NCBI RefSeq assembly: GCF_007655135.1
Contig: NC_045132.1
Coordinates: 12,524,001-12,588,000, forward strand
Origin: Punica granatum
Lineage: Eukaryota > Streptophyta > Magnoliopsida > Myrtales > Lythraceae
Length of the DNA: 64,000 nt
Direction of reading: 5' to 3'
This document shows, one piece after another, positions 46,156 to 59,500 of this stretch. Both the position numbers and the translations under genes were made by a program. The stretch's first letter is position 1. Every line of letters begins with the position of its first letter. Under the pieces are notes generated by a model that worked only from the letters and a program-made list of their open reading frames with translations, made no database searches and had not been told where the DNA came from.

Positions 46156-49100
46156 AACTTATACCTTGCTGAAAAACAAAAATAAAAAGAGAAAAGAAAA
46201 GAGGATGTAACTTTTTACCATAGACTTGCCCACCCTCTATCATTCTACCCATTGTTTTTCCACTGCCTTACCCTCTTTTATCAGCTTCCATTCTTTTCTT
46301 TTTCTTTCATTTTCTTCTTTGTTCTGGGGGTTTCTAGGAAAGGAAACAGAGGATGAAAGAGAGAGAAGGAGGGGCGACAGACAGAGCAAGAAGAAAACTG
46401 AGCTTGGGCTTTGATTTGTAAGTTGATTTTCATGACTTAAACATTAGTATTCTCTATTTTAGGTTTCCTTTAAGCTCAGCCGGGGGTTTGATCTGTGGAG
46501 GGAAACGTACTAAAGGTGGCTGCAATTAACTAATCATGCCTTAGACTTCCACTTAAACTCGAATTACAAGTAGTTTAAGGTTCGTTTCTGTTTAGTTTAT
46601 CTCATTCTAAGTTTAAGTTGTTGTTTGAATTTGCTTAAGGAGATGATTGGTTCGTGGGTTGCTCCAAGTAAATTCCCTTTAAATCAATTAATCTAGTGGA
46701 AGTCATGAATATGGAAGCTGATTTTATAGAGTCATAGCTCAAATTATTTCTTTTTGCTGTTGTTGAAATGCTCTGTTAGTAGCTGAATTTGAATTTTTCT
46801 CAATAGTTGGCATAAATGGTGAAATGAGAGTTTGTGTAAGCAATGGATTGAAGGAGTTACTTGTTTATTACTTAATGATATGCACACCACTGATAGGAGA
46901 AACTCACTGGTTGTCTAAGAATTGTTTTTAACTAGATTTATTTTTCTTAATGAAGATCATTGGTAGATAGCGTGTTTGAGTATCCATAATTTGTAATGGC
47001 AATTGAGTCTAAATAATCCTTTTCTTCTGAGACTAAGATGAAGTAAGTTGGTTTTCCATCACCTAAATATAACTATTCTCTAAGTTATGTACTGACTAAG
47101 CCCATTTTCTTTTCAATTCAACTCAACCTAAGTCTTGATAGGTTCGTAGTTAAGTGCAGTATTCTTGTGAATTGGTTATCTATGGTTTTGGCATGCTTAT
47201 TCAGTGGAGTTACCTCTAAATTTATGCTTATTCTTGGTTAATTCAGTCTGTCTAAGGGTTGTTCCGTTGGTTCAATAGTTAGGTTCGCGTAATTGGATTC
47301 TTATTTGGTTGAGGTCTTAACCTCTAGGTAATTGATTGGCCATGGAACCTTTTATGAATGATATTCAGCCTAATATTCGACATTATTTGGTTGGTTAAAT
47401 CTAGCTAGTTGAGTCAAATGCGTGTTAAGAATTCTTAGTTACTATATTAGTTTGGGTAAATTTATAAATTTTAAAACAATGGATTTTGGAATAAGGTTGG
47501 TTATTTGTTAAAGGAAAGCTAACTGCCGCCCTAAGTTATCTTTGATTGGAATAACTTATTCATTGCTTATAGTAAATAATTGAAGTTGGTTAATTCTGGA
47601 GATTCTCAAGGGCAATTAAGTATCAATAAGTTTCTTCTTTCAGGACCAAATGGAACATGTATTGTTATAAGGAATATATATACAACATAAGTATGCTTTA
47701 TAATTTGCTCTCTTGTTATTTTTATGATATATAGGAGTTGACGAGACCGAAAGCAAGCACCTAGAGGGCTCGATCCGTTATCATTTTGGGAATTGTCGGT
47801 GAGCACCTTATTTCATTGTGAAGTGATATATATATATATATATATACATATATATTACGTTAAGTGCATGGTAATGATGGTGTGATTAATAGAATTGGCG
47901 TTTTCTGTTTGTGTTGTAGTTGTCTGTTTGAGGGTATGCGATTGTTGTTATCATTGCAAGAGCTTTGACTGGTAATAATTGTATGATGTTTATAAATTGA
48001 TTTATGCGGATATAGGATAAGTGATGGATTCTGTCTTTTTATGAGACATGAATTGTATGGATGTTATTATTAAAGGAAATATTGTGATAATTTGGGAATA
48101 AAGGTTTGGTGTGGGTATATGATATTAGATGGCATGGTTGCAGTGTGATTGTGTATGCTGATTGTGTATGAGATATGTGATGATAATGTGGTACCATTGT
48201 AATGAGGTGCGATGGCATGGTTGCAATTGTTTATGCTTGTGATTGTTGTTTGAATATAGCCATGAGACCGCTGATCCAGCGGTATATAAATAGGACGCCT
48301 AGACCGCTGATCCGGCGGGATATAAAATGGACGCTTAGACTCCTACTGCCGGAGGATAATGGGCAGCCCCTGCTTATGAGAAATGAAATGAGGAATTTGT
48401 GGATATGAGTGCGGGGTCACGGTACCGTCACAACTCTGTTGCGAGGAAATGCAACCCTATGGCTATATTGATTGGTTTGTGTTGTATATTGTTTGGCTGG
48501 TATGAGTGTTGGAGATGTGTTGTTTGTTGAGATTGTTGGAGATGTGATGATTGTTGAGATTGTCTGTAGTTGTTCTATGAAAACCGTGTTGTTACTAGAG
48601 TTTGATCTGTCAATTGATTGTGTTGTGAGTTGCTATAGAATGCTAATGAATGGATGTTTAATATTTATGTGATATTGGGTATTAGAGAAACGGTTGGAAG
48701 GGTTGTGTGAATTGGTTAGTAGAACTTAAATTTAGTTATTATATTGGATATAATTATTATTATAGTTTGTATATACATATATATATATATACCGTGTATG
48801 TATGCCGGGTGAGCTGATAGTTGGATCATATGAGATGATATTAGTTATTTGAATATTTAGTTATTTGTAATTAAATATTTATTTAATAATGTCATTTTAC
48901 TTTGAAATATAGTACTCACTGAAATGCAGGTCACACTCTGCATATGTTTTTCAGATGAGTTAGGAGCTAGATTAGCAGCACAAGAGAACTCTTTGATATT
49001 GGGGATCAACTCGGAGGACTAGGTAGGAACCTTAGTTATTTGATAAGTATTTTTTTGTATAGAGTGTATTTGAATATATTACGACCTGAAATTTTTGTTT

Positions 49101-49295
49101 AGTTTTGGTTTAGCGATTGGTTGAGAAAATAAAATTACTCTCTTTTGATATGTATATTCATATTAGAGCTTGCTGGATTGATTTTTTTATTTTATTTTTG
49201 AGAGTATATTGAAACATGTTTTATGTTAATAGTTATGTAGTAACAAATATCGAAGAAATATAGGGGAAATTCAGCTGAAATTTCGGGTCGTGACA
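46058..49295 (+). repeat. 5' LTR of the LARD-like element
   Basis: The LTR is 3238 bases. It carries a CATA/TA/CA microsatellite cluster at about 46089-46155, two 36-bp minisatellite units at 48265-48336, and (TA)n runs near 47826 and 48776. Relative to the 3' LTR it lacks about 36 bases near 48202, between short ATGA repeats. Differences from the 3' LTR are few percent overall and denser in the first ~400 bases. A 62-codon open frame at 46226-46414 recurs in the 3' LTR but has no recognisable product. Confidence 0.85.
48265..48336 (+). repeat. Hairpin/TATA minisatellite, two units (5' LTR)
   Basis: Two 36-base units run 48265-48300 and 48301-48336. Each holds a dyad (CCGCTGATCCAGCGG in the first) followed by a TATA-like 'tatataaatagg' or 'tataaaatgg' string. 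The dyad could form a 6-bp stem in the transcript or DNA. Confidence 0.8.
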
Positions 49296-49299
49296 ATTT

Positions 49300-49312
49300 T
49301 GGTATCAGAGCC
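49300..49312 (+). other. Primer-binding site (initiator tRNA-Met)
   Basis: TGGTATCAGAGCC lies four bases after the 5' LTR and is an exact match to the plant initiator tRNA-Met primer site, so the element looks competent for priming. Confidence 0.9.
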
Positions 49313-50688
49313 TAGGTTATGAGATCCTATAGACTTAAGTTGAGGCTCGATCCCTGAGCAATTTTTTATAATTGTGGAGATAGGTTACGTGTTCTAATCT
49401 TGGCTGTTCACTCTTATCAATTCTCATTCTTCGTTTTTATAAATTTTCTCCACCTCAGATTGATCATTACATGATTATTCAAGTTTCGCTCTTATGTGTT
49501 CTTTTTCCATCAGATTTAAATCGGTTAATAGTGGCTGATAGTCATACTATCCAGGCAATGGCTTTCGACCATCATGGGGGCACTCTGATCTTATTCCTTA
49601 TTATACTTCTACGATTTACATTTTCTTCTGATGGATTGTGAGTTCTTGTGTTTGACTAGGATTTATGGGTAGATTATGCGTTCTATGTAGATTATGTAAT
49701 CAAAGACTTGGACAGATCAATGGAGTCTTGGATTTCTGAGTTTGGATAACACTTTTCTTTTGATAACTTAGACACTTCGATTTGTTCGATTTTTACCTTG
49801 TTGTCCTCAAAGCTGTAATTAGTGGATCACCTATGTTCTTTTTTCATAATTTATGCTTGAGATTGGAGCTGCATGAGGTTGGAGATGTGATAGGTTTTAT
49901 TCCTCTAGGTTTTGTTGTCCATCGTTCTTTGATGTTGTAGCTTCTCCAATCTCACATTGATCATCCTTGTTACGTTCCAATTTCTTTGATACTTTTGTGT
50001 GAGATCCAGATCGATGATAGTGGTAGGAAGTAATGCTTGTGCTTTTGGGAGAGAGCTGATGATTATCTTGAGGTTATGATTGATAGTTTCTTCACAGCTC
50101 TTAGGCTTCAATTTCCCTTTTGAGCGGTTGTGAATTTTTGTGTTCAATCGGGATTTAGTGGTAGATTTGGTACACACCGCATGTTTTATAGTCAAGGCTT
50201 ATGGTGAAAGTTGGTTCAGCTTTAGAGCTTCATTTCTTCGAATGATTGGATTTGATTATCTGATTCCTTTGAATTATTGTGATTTGTCGTAGCTTTATTC
50301 CAGGATTTATGATTGCAAGATAACGTATTTGTGTAGACTGATCATGGTTCATGCTTAAGATGCAAGCTGGATAAATCTGGACATTTCATTGATTTAATCA
50401 TGAGTTGCAACAATCCAAGTGTTTTGTTATCTCTTTCGTTTTAGTGATTAGCCATGATTGACTTGTGACTCGAGGAGTAATCTTAGAATGGGTTTTGCTG
50501 CTGTAGAATGGTCGTGTAAGGACTCAGTACTTTAGATAAGTGGATCATATTTGGGCATAAGTTGCACATATAGGGGCTTCCTTGGACTATATTGTGCTAA
50601 GTGATCTTGGAAGATATCACAACTTAAAAGAGTAATAATAATAGGTATATCTATTCCTCAAACAAATTTCGGGGACAAAATTTATATT

Positions 50689-50700
50689 AGTGGGGGAGAT
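50689..50700 (+). other. Polypurine tract before the 3' LTR
   Basis: The string AGTGGGGGAGAT abuts the 3' LTR start TGTGAGACCC, the expected place for plus-strand priming. Confidence 0.8.
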
Positions 50701-53700
50701 TGTGAGACCCGGTATTTATTTTTCCAAATATGCATACATACAAACATACATACATACATACATACATGTATTTATATATATATATACACACACACACACA
50801 CAAACTTATACGTTGCTGAAAAATAAAAATAAAAAGAGAAAAGAAAAGAGGATGTAACTTGTTACCATAGACTTGCCCACACTCTATCATTCTACCCATT
50901 GTTTTTCCACCGCCTTCTCCTCTTTTATCAGCTTCCATTCTTTTCTTTTTCTTTCCTTTTCTTCTTTGTTCTGGGGGTTTCTAGGAAAGGAAACAAAGGA
51001 TGAAAGAGAGAGAGGGAGGGGCGACGGACAGAGCAAGAAGAAAACTGAGCTTGGGCTTTGATTTGTAAGTTGAGTTTCATGACTTAAACATTAGTATTCT
51101 TTGTTTCAGGTTTACTTTCAGCTCAGCCGGGGGTTTGATCTGTGGAGGGAAACGTACTAAAGGTTCCTGCAATTAACTAATCATGCCTTAGACTTCCACT
51201 TAAACTCGAATTACAAGTAGTTTAAGGTTCGTTTCTATTTAGTTTAGCTCATTCTAAGTTTAAGTTGTTGTTTGAATTTGCTTAAGGAGATGATTGGTTC
51301 GTGGGTTGCTCCAAGTAAATTCCCTTTAAATCAATTAATCTAGTGGAAGTCATGAATATGGAAGCTGATTTTATAGAGTCATAGCTCAAATTATTTCTTT
51401 TTGCTGTTGTTGAAATGCTCTGTTAGTAGCTGAATTTGAATTTTTCTCAATAGTTGGCATAAATAGTGAAATGGGAGTTTGTGTAAGCAATGGATTGAAG
51501 GAGTTAGTTGTTTATTACTTAATGATATGCACATCACTGATAGGAGAAACTCACTGGTTGTCTAAGAATTGTTTTTAACTGGATTTACTTTTCTTATTGA
51601 AGATCATTGGTAGATAGCGTGTTTGAGTATCCATAATTTGTAATGGCAATTGAGTCTAGATAATCCTTTTCTTCTGAGACTAAGATGAAGTAAGTTGGTT
51701 TTCCATCTCCTAAATATAACTATTCTCTAAGTTCTGTACCGATTAAGCCCATTTTCTTTTCAATTCAGCTCAACCTAAGTCTTGATAGGTTCGTAGTTAA
51801 GTGCGGTATTCTTGTGAATTGGTTATCTATGGTTTTGGCATGCTTATTCAGTGGAGTTACCTCTAAATTTATGCTTATTCTTGGTTAATTCAGTCTGTCT
51901 AAGGGTTGTTCCGTTGGTTCAATAGTTAGGTTCGAGTAATTGGATTCTTATTTGGTTGAGGCCTTAACCTCTAGGTAATTGATTGGCCATGGAACCTTTT
52001 ATGAATGATATTCAGCCTAATATTCGACATTATTTGGTTGGTTAAATCTAGCTAGTTGAGTCAAATGCGTGTTAAGAATTCTTAGTTACTATATTAGTTT
52101 GGGTAAATTTATAAATTTTAAAACAATGGATTTTGGAATAAGGTTGGTTATTTGTTAAAAGAAAGCTAACTGCCGCCCTAAGTTATCTTTGATTGGAATA
52201 ACTTATTCATGGCTTATAGTAAACAATTGAAGTTGGTTAATTCTCGAGATTCTCAGGGGCAACTAAGTATCAATAAGTTTCTTCTTTCGGGACCAAATGG
52301 AACATGTATTGCTATAAGGAATATCTATACAGCATAAGTACGCTTTATAATTTGTTCTCTTGTTATTTTTATGATATATAGGAGTTGACGAGACCGAAAG
52401 CAAGCACCCAGAGGGCTCGATTCGTTATCATTTTGGGAATTGTCGATGAGTACTTTATTCCATTGTGAAGTGATATATATATATATATGTATGTATATAT
52501 ACATATATATTACGTTAAGTGCATGGTAAATGATGGTGTGATTAATAGAATTGGCGTTTTCTGTTTGTGTTGTAGTTGTCTGTTTGAGGGTATGCAATTG
52601 TTATTATCATTGCAAGAGCTTTAGCTGGTAATAATTGTATGAAATTTATAAATTGATTTATGCGGATATAGGATAAGTGATGGATTCTAATGTCTTTATA
52701 TGAGACATGAATTGTATGGATGTTATTATTAAAGGAAATATTGTGATAATTTGGGAATAAAGGTTTGGTGTGGGTATATGATATTAGATGGCATGGTTGC
52801 ACTGTGATTGTGTATGCTGATTGTGTATGAAATATGTGATGATAATGTGGTACCATTGTAATATGATTGAGATTGTACTTGTGTATGATGATATATGAGG
52901 TGCAATGGCATGGTTGCAATTGTTTATGCTTGTGATTGTTGTTTGATTATAGCCATGCGACCGCTGATCCAGCGGTATATAAATAGGACGCCTAGACCGC
53001 TGATCCGGCGGGATATAAAAAGGGACGCCTAGAATGCTGATCCGACAGGATACAAAAAATGGACGTCTAGACCGCTGATCCGGCGGGATATAAAATAGAC
53101 GCTTAGACTCCTACTGCCGGAGGATAATGGGCAGCCCCCGCTTATGAGAAATGAAATGAGGAATTTATGGATTTGAGTGCGGGGTCATGGTACTGTCACA
53201 ACTCTGTTGCATGGAAATGCAACTCTATGGCTATATTGATTGGTTTGTGTTGTATATTGTTTGGCTGGTATGAGTGTTGGAGATGTGTTGTTTGTTGAGA
53301 TTGTTGGAGATGTGATAATTGTTGAGATTGTCTGTAGTTGTTCTATGAAAACCGTGCTGTTACTAGAATTTGATCTGTCAATTTATTGATTTGTGAGTTG
53401 CTATAGAATGTTAATGAATGGATGTTTAATGTTTATGTGATATTGGGTATTAGAGAAATGGTTGGAAGGGTTGTGTGAATTGGTTAGTAGAACTTAAATT
53501 TAGTTATTATATTGGATATAATTATTATTATAGTTTGTATATACATATATATATATATATACCGTGTATGTATGCCAGGTGAGCTGATAGTTGGATTAGA
53601 TGTGATGATATTAGTTATTTGAATATTTAGTTATTTGCAATTAAATATTTATTTAATAATGTCATTTTACTTTGGAATATAGTACTCACTGAGATGCAGC

Positions 53701-54064
53701 TCACACTCTGCATATGTTTTTCAGATGAGTTAGGAGCTAGATTAGCAGCACAAGAGAACTCTTTGATATTGGGGATCAGCTCGGATGACTAGATAGAAAC
53801 CTTAGTTATTTGATAAGTATTTTTTTGTATAGAGTGTATTTGAATATGTTACGACCTGAAATTTATGTTTAGTTTTGGTTTAGCGATTGGTTGAGAAACT
53901 GAAATTACTCTCTTTTGATATGTATATCCATATTAGAGCTTGCTGGATTGGTTTTTTTTTTAATTTTTGAGAGTATATTGAGACATGTTTTATGTTAATA
54001 GTTATGTAGTAACAAATATCGAAGAAATATAGGGGAAATTCAGCTGAAATTTCGGGTCGTGACA
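50701..54064 (+). repeat. 3' LTR of the LARD-like element
   Basis: The LTR is 3364 bases, 126 longer than the 5' LTR. The excess is explained mainly by two extra minisatellite units (four in total at 52958-53104) and about 36 bases present near 52865. Confidence 0.85.
52958..53104 (+). repeat. Hairpin/TATA minisatellite, four units (3' LTR)
   Basis: Units run 52958-52993, 52994-53030, 53031-53068 and 53069-53104, with lengths of 36, 37, 38 and 36 bases. Units one and four match the two units of the 5' LTR. The third has a decayed dyad (CTGATCCGACAGG) and a decayed TATA-like string. Confidence 0.8.
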
Positions 54065-54069
54065 CTTTT

Positions 54070-55956
54070 GTCCATTTTAGTTATATCAACTAAGCTCCCT
54101 TTAATTTATAAAGTCTCCAATGGTTATTAGATGTTGAATATAAAGTTGAAAATTCTAAATTCTGAGTTTGTAATCATAATTTCTCTATTTTTTTAGAGAA
54201 ATAAATTTAGAAAATTAGAAGAAAAATGAAAAAGAGTTTTCTAAAAGTAGAAAAGACCATTAGGTTTTTTTTATGTAACTTACCCTATATTACTTACAGG
54301 TTGATATCCACACAAATTTAACATATATGGGATTAGATAATAAACTATGTATTTTACCCTATATCATGTAATTTCCCTTCATATATTTTGATTAATTTTT
54401 TGGAACATATTTACAAGTATCATGTAATGAATGATTTGCCACTAAGTAAGTTTGTATTTTTATGATTTTAATCAATATTTTGTATATTGATTCGCAAATT
54501 TTATAGTAATGATAAATGACATAAACTATATAACAGTAATAAAGAATAATTTGAATCACTATTATATACCATATAGCTAGTTGACAATAAAAAAATTACT
54601 AATATATAAAATAAACTATTTTGTAATAAAAAAATTTTAAAGTATGTAAATGATGGAGAATATTTCAAAATCGGAATTTGAGAAATAATATGAAGAAGAA
54701 ACAAGAGAAACAACACTATTAAAATCTAATATTCTTTAAATTCGTTCTTTTGAATGCATCTATGAACACTATTATTTCACTTCAATAAATTGATTTATAC
54801 TATTAATTTTTCCTAACAGTTTTGCGCGGAGAATCTCTTTATATATAAATATAATTGTAAATTATATCAATCAAATAATGAGATATAAGTATATGAAATA
54901 TAAATTAACAACAATATCAATCCAAAAAGTTTTGTTGATTAAACGATATTCTATCAATATGTAAAAGAAAAATACTTAACTCATTTATGAGAATATTAGT
55001 AAAAAAAACTCTCGTTGATTAAAAGATATTCAATCAATATATAAAAGAAACATATTTAATCCAACTAAAAGAGAGTGTGCTAGAATTATAATGAATAATA
55101 ATATCTAGAAAGCTTGGGAAAAAATGAAATGGTTCAAATGGATTCAGAGATGTGCCAACATAAGAGAACTGTTCTTGGTGGTTAGCTAAAGATAAGCACT
55201 TAAATTGTAGGTGTAACTTAACTGTAGAGAAATTATAGATTTTCTTTTCCATAATTCCCGTTCTTTGAAATCACAACGATTGTTCAATTCATTTTAATAT
55301 TATTCTGATTCGGAGTGGACGAAATAACATTTAACAGTGAATCTGTTAACCTGAGTGGCGCAAATAAGTTGATGCCAATTTCTATCTTTTGCTATATTGA
55401 TGTCTATGTTTTCTGTTTTGAGGTATTTTTGCTGGTGCTGAATAGCCCCTCTGTGACAATTAAGTTTCATACTTATCGACTGAGTAATTTTTAAGTGATC
55501 TCTTTCTAAAATTTGGACCTATAAGATTAGTACCCTTGCATAACCTTATATTTTGACGAAGGGGAATGAACTAATTCCATACTCAGTGCTTTTATGATTG
55601 GGAACGTTTGAACGTTAGGTCTAAATATTTAGTAATCCTATGACTAAGAACATTTATCTCACCAGCATAGGAAGTATGATTTACCTGTTTGCTAATGCGA
55701 AGGAGGCAGCCGCCTCTTGACGCATAGTTTATTTGGATTGAAGCATACGGAGAGTTATGTAGGAGTGGATTATAGAAGGACATTAATAACTCAACCCTCC
55801 ATTATGCTCCATCTTCTGTGACCCAAATAAACTATAAAGGCAAAAATTACTCTAATCATTTTGTCTTCTTAACTGTTACGCTTGTTTTGTTTTGCTTGCA
55901 ATGAGGAAAAGTTTTTGTATGTGTCATTATATTCTGTTGGATTTTTTAACCTGTGC
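54070..55956. other. AT-rich intergenic, no gene
   Basis: There is no coding signal. The phrase 'agatattc.atcaatat' recurs at about 54945 and 55025, a small local duplication. Otherwise nothing is recognisable. Confidence 0.4.
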
Positions 55957-56551
55957 TCTAAGGGCATAGGATAAGCAATTATTAGTTATCTTATACTGAT
56001 ATATATATATATATATATATATATTTATTATTAATGATCACACACAGACATTTTCAATGTCAAACTTATCCTTTATTTATGTTGGAAACGACCTATTAAG
56101 TCTAAATAAATAGAATTTACCATAATTTAATTACTAATATAATTATAGTCAAAACGCTCGAAACTCCAAAGTAATTTTTGAATTTTGAGATTTTATGATT
56201 TTAGGTTTAAGACTTTTTGGATTTTTTGGGTACCTCTTGGTTTTAGGATTTAAGTATTTTGCAGTTTACTATTTAGAATTTAGAATTTCAGGGATAAGGT
56301 TTATAATTTAGGGTTCATGGTTTAAGTTTTTAGATTTTTAAGGATACATGATTAGAATTTAGGGATTATTTTTTTCATTATTGATTTTTGGTTGTTCACA
56401 ATGAATGCTACGAATTACATTTGATAGGAAAAATAAGAGTTTCCAAATATAAATAAGGGTTATATTTTATCCCTGAAAATATAGTTGTTTCATCATTAAT
56501 TATAGGTTGAAATATATGGCAATCAAATTTTTTTTATCCTATGCCCTTAGA
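55957..56551. mobile_element. MITE with 18-bp terminal inverted repeats
   Basis: The ends are TCTAAGGGCATAGGATAA at 55957 and its exact reverse complement ending at 56551. The 595-base interior is AT-rich, includes an (AT)n run at about 55999-56024, and carries no transposase. A clean target duplication is not visible, so the superfamily is undecided. Confidence 0.6.
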
Positions 56552-59500
56552 CAAACCCATTTTATTTAGATACAACACATATGAAGATGAAGAGCTTACC
56601 AAAAAAAAAAAAGGAGAGAGAGAGAGACTGGTGTGAAGGTTTGAAGAGATGTTTCACATCCACGTTCTTGATTTGGTTCCGATTCTTGGATCATATGAAA
56701 CTATATAATTTATCCATCTGAATTTTATCAGTGCCTCGGTACGTACTCGATCTACAAGAAGAAATCACAAAAGAATTTAACTTGAGACCTGAGTAGATCC
56801 TAATGGTTTCCGGGTCATACCCATGCGCTGATTTATTATTCGATCTTGGCTTGGATTTGGTTACGATAATTCTTTGTTGGGAAAATCTTAGCTTGCCTTT
56901 GATTGCAACAAATATAAGATAAATGCCCAAAACTCATTTTGACCCATGAACGTGTATATGGCACGTGGACGTATATAACTCAAAATTGATTAAATGTACA
57001 TGATGAAGGATATGTATTTATCAGGTAAAAGATACCCACAGCCTTTCCCAGCCACAGGTGTGGAAAATATCCCCTACAGTTAATAATTCTGTCAAATTTA
57101 ACGGAATATGACATGAGCAAAGCATGTGATCCAGGGAAAAAAAAAAAGAAGAAGAAGCTCCAAGTGAAAAAAAAAATTCAAATTCTTCTGGGAAAAGGAA
57201 AACAAAGATGACTTTGACCCCTACGCTTGGCATACCCTCACCCGTACTCCGGCCATCTATTTAAGTGGTGGTGGCCAGCATTGAGCAACCATCAATCGAG
57301 ACCTATCCCTCCTTGGCATAATTTTGACCCGTAATAGTTCTCAAAATTCGCACAAGCTTGGAAGAATTAGGACTGTTGTCTATAATAACCACTCATATTA
57401 AAGTATTCTCGGTCAGCGCCCACTGTATTCACGCGTTGAAGAGAAAGCTGCCCGTGACCTCATGTCTCTCTCTCCTCATCAGGTCTCCAGTAGTAGTGGC
57501 TTAAGGCGAGCCATAACCGCTCGGGAGAGAGCCAGAGGGAGTGCGGGTTGATCGGAGCAGAGCGATGGCCGGAGTAGGGGGCCAGGGGCCCAAGCCAGGG
57601 ATGGGGCCGCTCTAGCATATCCATAAGAGTCGCCAAAAAGGAAAACAAAAGGTAGAAAGGGAATTGACCTTTCTGGAGGTTCGTAAAATTGCCGCCACTC
57701 CATGTCTTCCAGGTGCCTTCTGGAGCTATTCCGAAGACACGGCTTCATCTTTGTACCCCGACAACTGCATACGACCCCCTTCATTTTGATTCCAGAGATC
57801 CAAGACCTCGGAAAGCTCGACTCCATTTACTTTACTCTGAATTGCTAGCCTGCAAATGAAGGGGACATACATCTATCCAAAATAAAAATTTCTATTTCCT
57901 TGTTCTTTTAACAATAAAAATTTCTGTCATTGAATATCAGGTCCCTACTGAAATTAAAAGTTAAACCTCCAGACAGTTGCAGTAAAACGGTCACAAGATG
58001 CAATGCAGATTGCCATTTTACCTGGAGAAAATCGAGGGCCCTGAGGAAAACGAGTTAACATGGGATAAGCGGACCTCACATTGACATCCCACCTGGTTCA
58101 TAGCTCAAACCAGATTGACTTCATAGATTCACGTCCAGTAAGTATATCAACCAGCTAAAACGGCAGACATTTTTACCGACTCCATGAACCAATCACAATT
58201 GATGAAACCCTGAGATTTAAGTTTTCTCATCCAAGCAATTCAAATAAGTATTCCCATTGCTGGGTTCCCAAGGGTTCGATCAAAGGTGGATTCATTTTCT
58301 TTCCAGGGAGAAGATGAAATAATAGAAATATTCCCACTCTCACATCTGGCAAACTTGATTTCTGACTGATCATACTCACAAGAACCGATGCCTCGGTTGT
58401 TCCTCCCATGAAAGTAGCCTCCTCTAAGTTAAACACTGTTACCACTAGTCCATTGCATGGATCAAACTCACGCCAGTATTATCCCCGTTCATAAGACAGA
58501 TAAGGTTCAGATTACACCGAAAGTCATGCGAGAGCATTACCTCCTTACTACATTCTATTGCAAAGCCATAAACGAAACAACACAAGCAACGTATGTGGCA
58601 TCTACTAGAATTGCAAGCAACTTGACAATTCTCCATATATCCTTTCTCTTCCTAGAGTTTCAATGAAATGATCAATGATTAAGGCAATGCGATTAACCCA
58701 ATTCGCTAGAACAGCTTATGCTGAGTCTCTGATTGGGGTGTTACCCTGGTTTCAGAATACTATTTCCCATATGACAGCTATTTCATTATACTACACTATC
58801 ATGAGAATATCTGCATACCAAGTTGACATTAAATGCTTACCCGTTAGCTTTTATCAACTGATAAAGGTACCACCACAATCTCGGCATATTACCAAATTTG
58901 CCCAATTTAAACTGCTTGATACATTTTTCTTAACCCATAGAATGTGCTAGTCAGTGATCAGTTAACAAATGGACCAGAACTCTGTTCAAAGATAGTATTC
59001 TGCTTTGCTAGTAATTAACATATTGTACAGAGTCAAAGGAAAGTCAAGTTACTTCCATTTGGAGGTTCCCAAACACATGCCGAGCAACTAATTTGTCACC
59101 TTGATAGATAACAGCAAACAGAATTATTTAAGAGGTAACTTGTCAATTAAAAAATAACACTCATCCATTATCAAATTGCCTTCCCCGCAAGAACGAGCGA
59201 GCACTGAAGCATGTCTTGGCTTGCGCAGGAGGATCATTTGGTTGATGAGACGGCAAAATAAACTAGCAAAACCTTCAAACAGAAGCACTACATTGTGAGT
59301 AGACACAAACGGGGAAAGTTCACAATACAAGATCTCGCGTAATAAGAATCACGGTTTAACATTAAAAAACAAAAGACAGGCAACAGCTTATAGAATAACA
59401 AAGTAAGTAGCTAAGATGACTCCCGGGATGCAAGACGAAAGAATCACTGCCGCTGTCACAGTTTCTATGAGGTCAATGTTAAGTCGATTCGAACTACCAA

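Larger units (their letters stand above)
49296..50700 (+). other. Non-coding interior of the LARD-like element
   Basis: The interior has no gag, protease, reverse transcriptase or integrase motif in any frame. The longest open frame (minus strand, 49905-50195) encodes no recognisable domain. It begins with the primer-binding site and ends with the purine tract. Confidence 0.7.
46058..54064 (+). mobile_element. LARD-like non-autonomous LTR retrotransposon
   Basis: The element is complete at 8007 bases. The exact target duplication CTTTT lies at 46053-46057 and 54065-54069. The LTRs are 3238 and 3364 bases, beginning TGTGAGACCCGG and ending GGGTCGTGACA. The 1405-base interior has a full primer-binding site TGGTATCAGAGCC, a purine tract GTGGGGGAGAT before the 3' LTR, and no gag or pol sequence. 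Large LTRs around a non-coding interior fit the LARD description, although its interior is shorter than usual. The primer site and the 'atttcggggacaaaattt' before the purine tract resemble Tekay/Del-type Ty3/gypsy elements, a likely source of its proteins. Mobility would depend on such a partner. Confidence 0.85.

Noticed and set aside
46226..46414. 62-codon frame conserved in both LTRs (also 50873-51061)
   Set aside because: Conservation follows from LTR identity. The peptide is Phe/Ser-rich low complexity with no domain.
52542..52919. 125-codon His/Tyr-rich minus-strand frame
   Set aside because: It lies inside the 3' LTR, is disrupted in the 5' LTR, and has no recognisable domain.
56190..56370. 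Telomere-like 'tttagggtt' strings
   Set aside because: They are too degenerate and scattered for an interstitial telomere. The AT-rich MITE interior explains them.
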